From: JBEIUL01 sp044356865
Lineage (GTDB): Bacteria; Planctomycetota; Phycisphaerae; Phycisphaerales; SM1A02
Assembly (NCBI GenBank): GCA_044356865.1
Contig: JBIKVN010000229.1
Span: forward strand, 1-5,124
Reading direction: 5' to 3'
DNA: 5,124 nt
The notes below the pieces were generated by a model. That model did not search any database, was not told where the DNA came from, and saw only the letters and a list, made by a program, of their open reading frames with translations. The position numbers and the translations under genes were made by a program. Of this stretch, positions 4,706 through 5,124 are shown piece after piece. Positions within the stretch are counted from its first letter, which is position 1; each line of letters begins with the position of its first letter.

Positions 4706-5124
4706 CGCGGGCCCTCCGGCCGGAAGGTCGCCCCGACCCCGAGGGCCCGCAGGATGCGGTCCTCCTCGGCGTGCATGCGGTCGTGGGCCGCCGGCTCGTG
4801 GTCATCGTGCCCGCAGCAGTGCAACAGCCCGTGGAGCGCGTAGAGCAAGAGCTCGCGATCGACGGCATGCCCGAACTCGGCGGCGCGGCGGGCCGCCTCG
4901 TCGGCGCAGGCCACGATGTCGACATCGATCGGTCCGGTCTCGCCGTGCGCGGGAAAGGTCAGCACATCGGTGGTGCCGGCGATTCCCGAACGCTCGCGAT
5001 GGAGCCGGTCCATGGCCGCGTCGTCGACCACCTCGAGGTGGACGCGGACCGCGGGCCGCGATAGGAACGGAAGGGCCCGGACGATGGACGACTCGAGCGC
5101 CCGGCGATCGACCGCCGGCACCCG
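4702..5124 (-). CDS. ybeY: Endoribonuclease YbeY (rRNA maturation), possibly cut at the N-terminus
   Basis: 139 residues are readable from GTG 5121; the frame is open to the window edge, and YbeY is usually around 150-160 residues, so the true start may lie outside. YbeY is a single-strand-specific metal-dependent RNase acting in 16S rRNA 3'-end processing and ribosome quality control. Visible hallmarks (numbered from GTG 5121): GTTDVLTFPAHG at 49-60 (family TDVLSFP), VDIVACADEAARRAAEFGH at 67-85, and the zinc motif HGLLHCCGHDDHEP at 97-110. His97 and His101 match the first two ligands of H-x3-H-x5-H; the third position, 107, is Asp, with His at 105 and 108. It leads the operon and its stop overlaps the CorC-like GTG. 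Confidence 0.9.
   Translation of the reverse strand, partial: RVPAVDRRALESSIVRALPFLSRPAVRVHLEVVDDAAMDRLHRERSGIAGTTDVLTFPAHGETGPIDVDIVACADEAARRAAEFGHAVDRELLLYALHGLLHCCGHDDHEPAAHDRMHAEEDRILRALGVGATFRPEGPR

Noticed and set aside
3464..4843. 459-codon plus-strand frame opposite the CorC-like gene
   Set aside because: An antisense mirror of the CorC-like and ybeY coding sequence; highly charged, no motif, no supported start.

Overview
The window is about 5.1 kb of very GC-rich bacterial chromosome and is almost entirely coding. Its genes belong to a Gram-negative-type cell: an ATP-binding subunit of the lipopolysaccharide exporter (LptB), a PagL-like outer-membrane lipid A deacylase, and a small PEGA-domain lipoprotein. 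High GC, weak Shine-Dalgarno signals, an LptB gene with no lptA/lptC beside it, and a PEGA lipoprotein next to lptB make me lean towards a planctomycete (Phycisphaerae-like). That is inference, and other GC-rich Gram-negative phyla are not excluded.

Left part, plus strand: the 3' part of a galE-type UDP-glucose 4-epimerase (1-504) is followed 17 bases later by a PagL/acyloxyacyl-hydrolase beta-barrel gene (522-1136). A 248-base intergenic region (1137-1384) follows. It holds an unusual cluster of inverted repeats, including an intrinsic terminator that points towards the minus strand. Next is a MutT-type Nudix hydrolase (1385-1903).

Right part, minus strand: five tightly packed genes read leftward, ybeY (cut by the window edge), a CorC/HlyC-like CNNM-CBS membrane protein, a DUF4870-like small membrane protein, lptB, and the PEGA lipoprotein. 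Junctions are GTGA, ATGA, a 17-base gap and TGATG, so this is very probably one operon with translational coupling. It joins ribosome maturation (YbeY), the CorC partner often found beside it, and LPS transport. The last gene overlaps the 3' end of the convergent Nudix gene by 74 bases.

No mobile element, CRISPR array, tRNA or rRNA is visible. The gene content is mostly housekeeping. The least explained stretch is 1137-1384, where the minus strand shows a promoter-like hexamer, three hairpins and a U-tract terminator. This could be a small RNA, or the end of a long operon transcript running antisense across the Nudix gene. Other points worth a look are an Asp in place of the PagL catalytic Glu, loss of conserved ion-site motifs in the CorC-like protein, and promoter-like hexamers placed for leaderless mRNAs.
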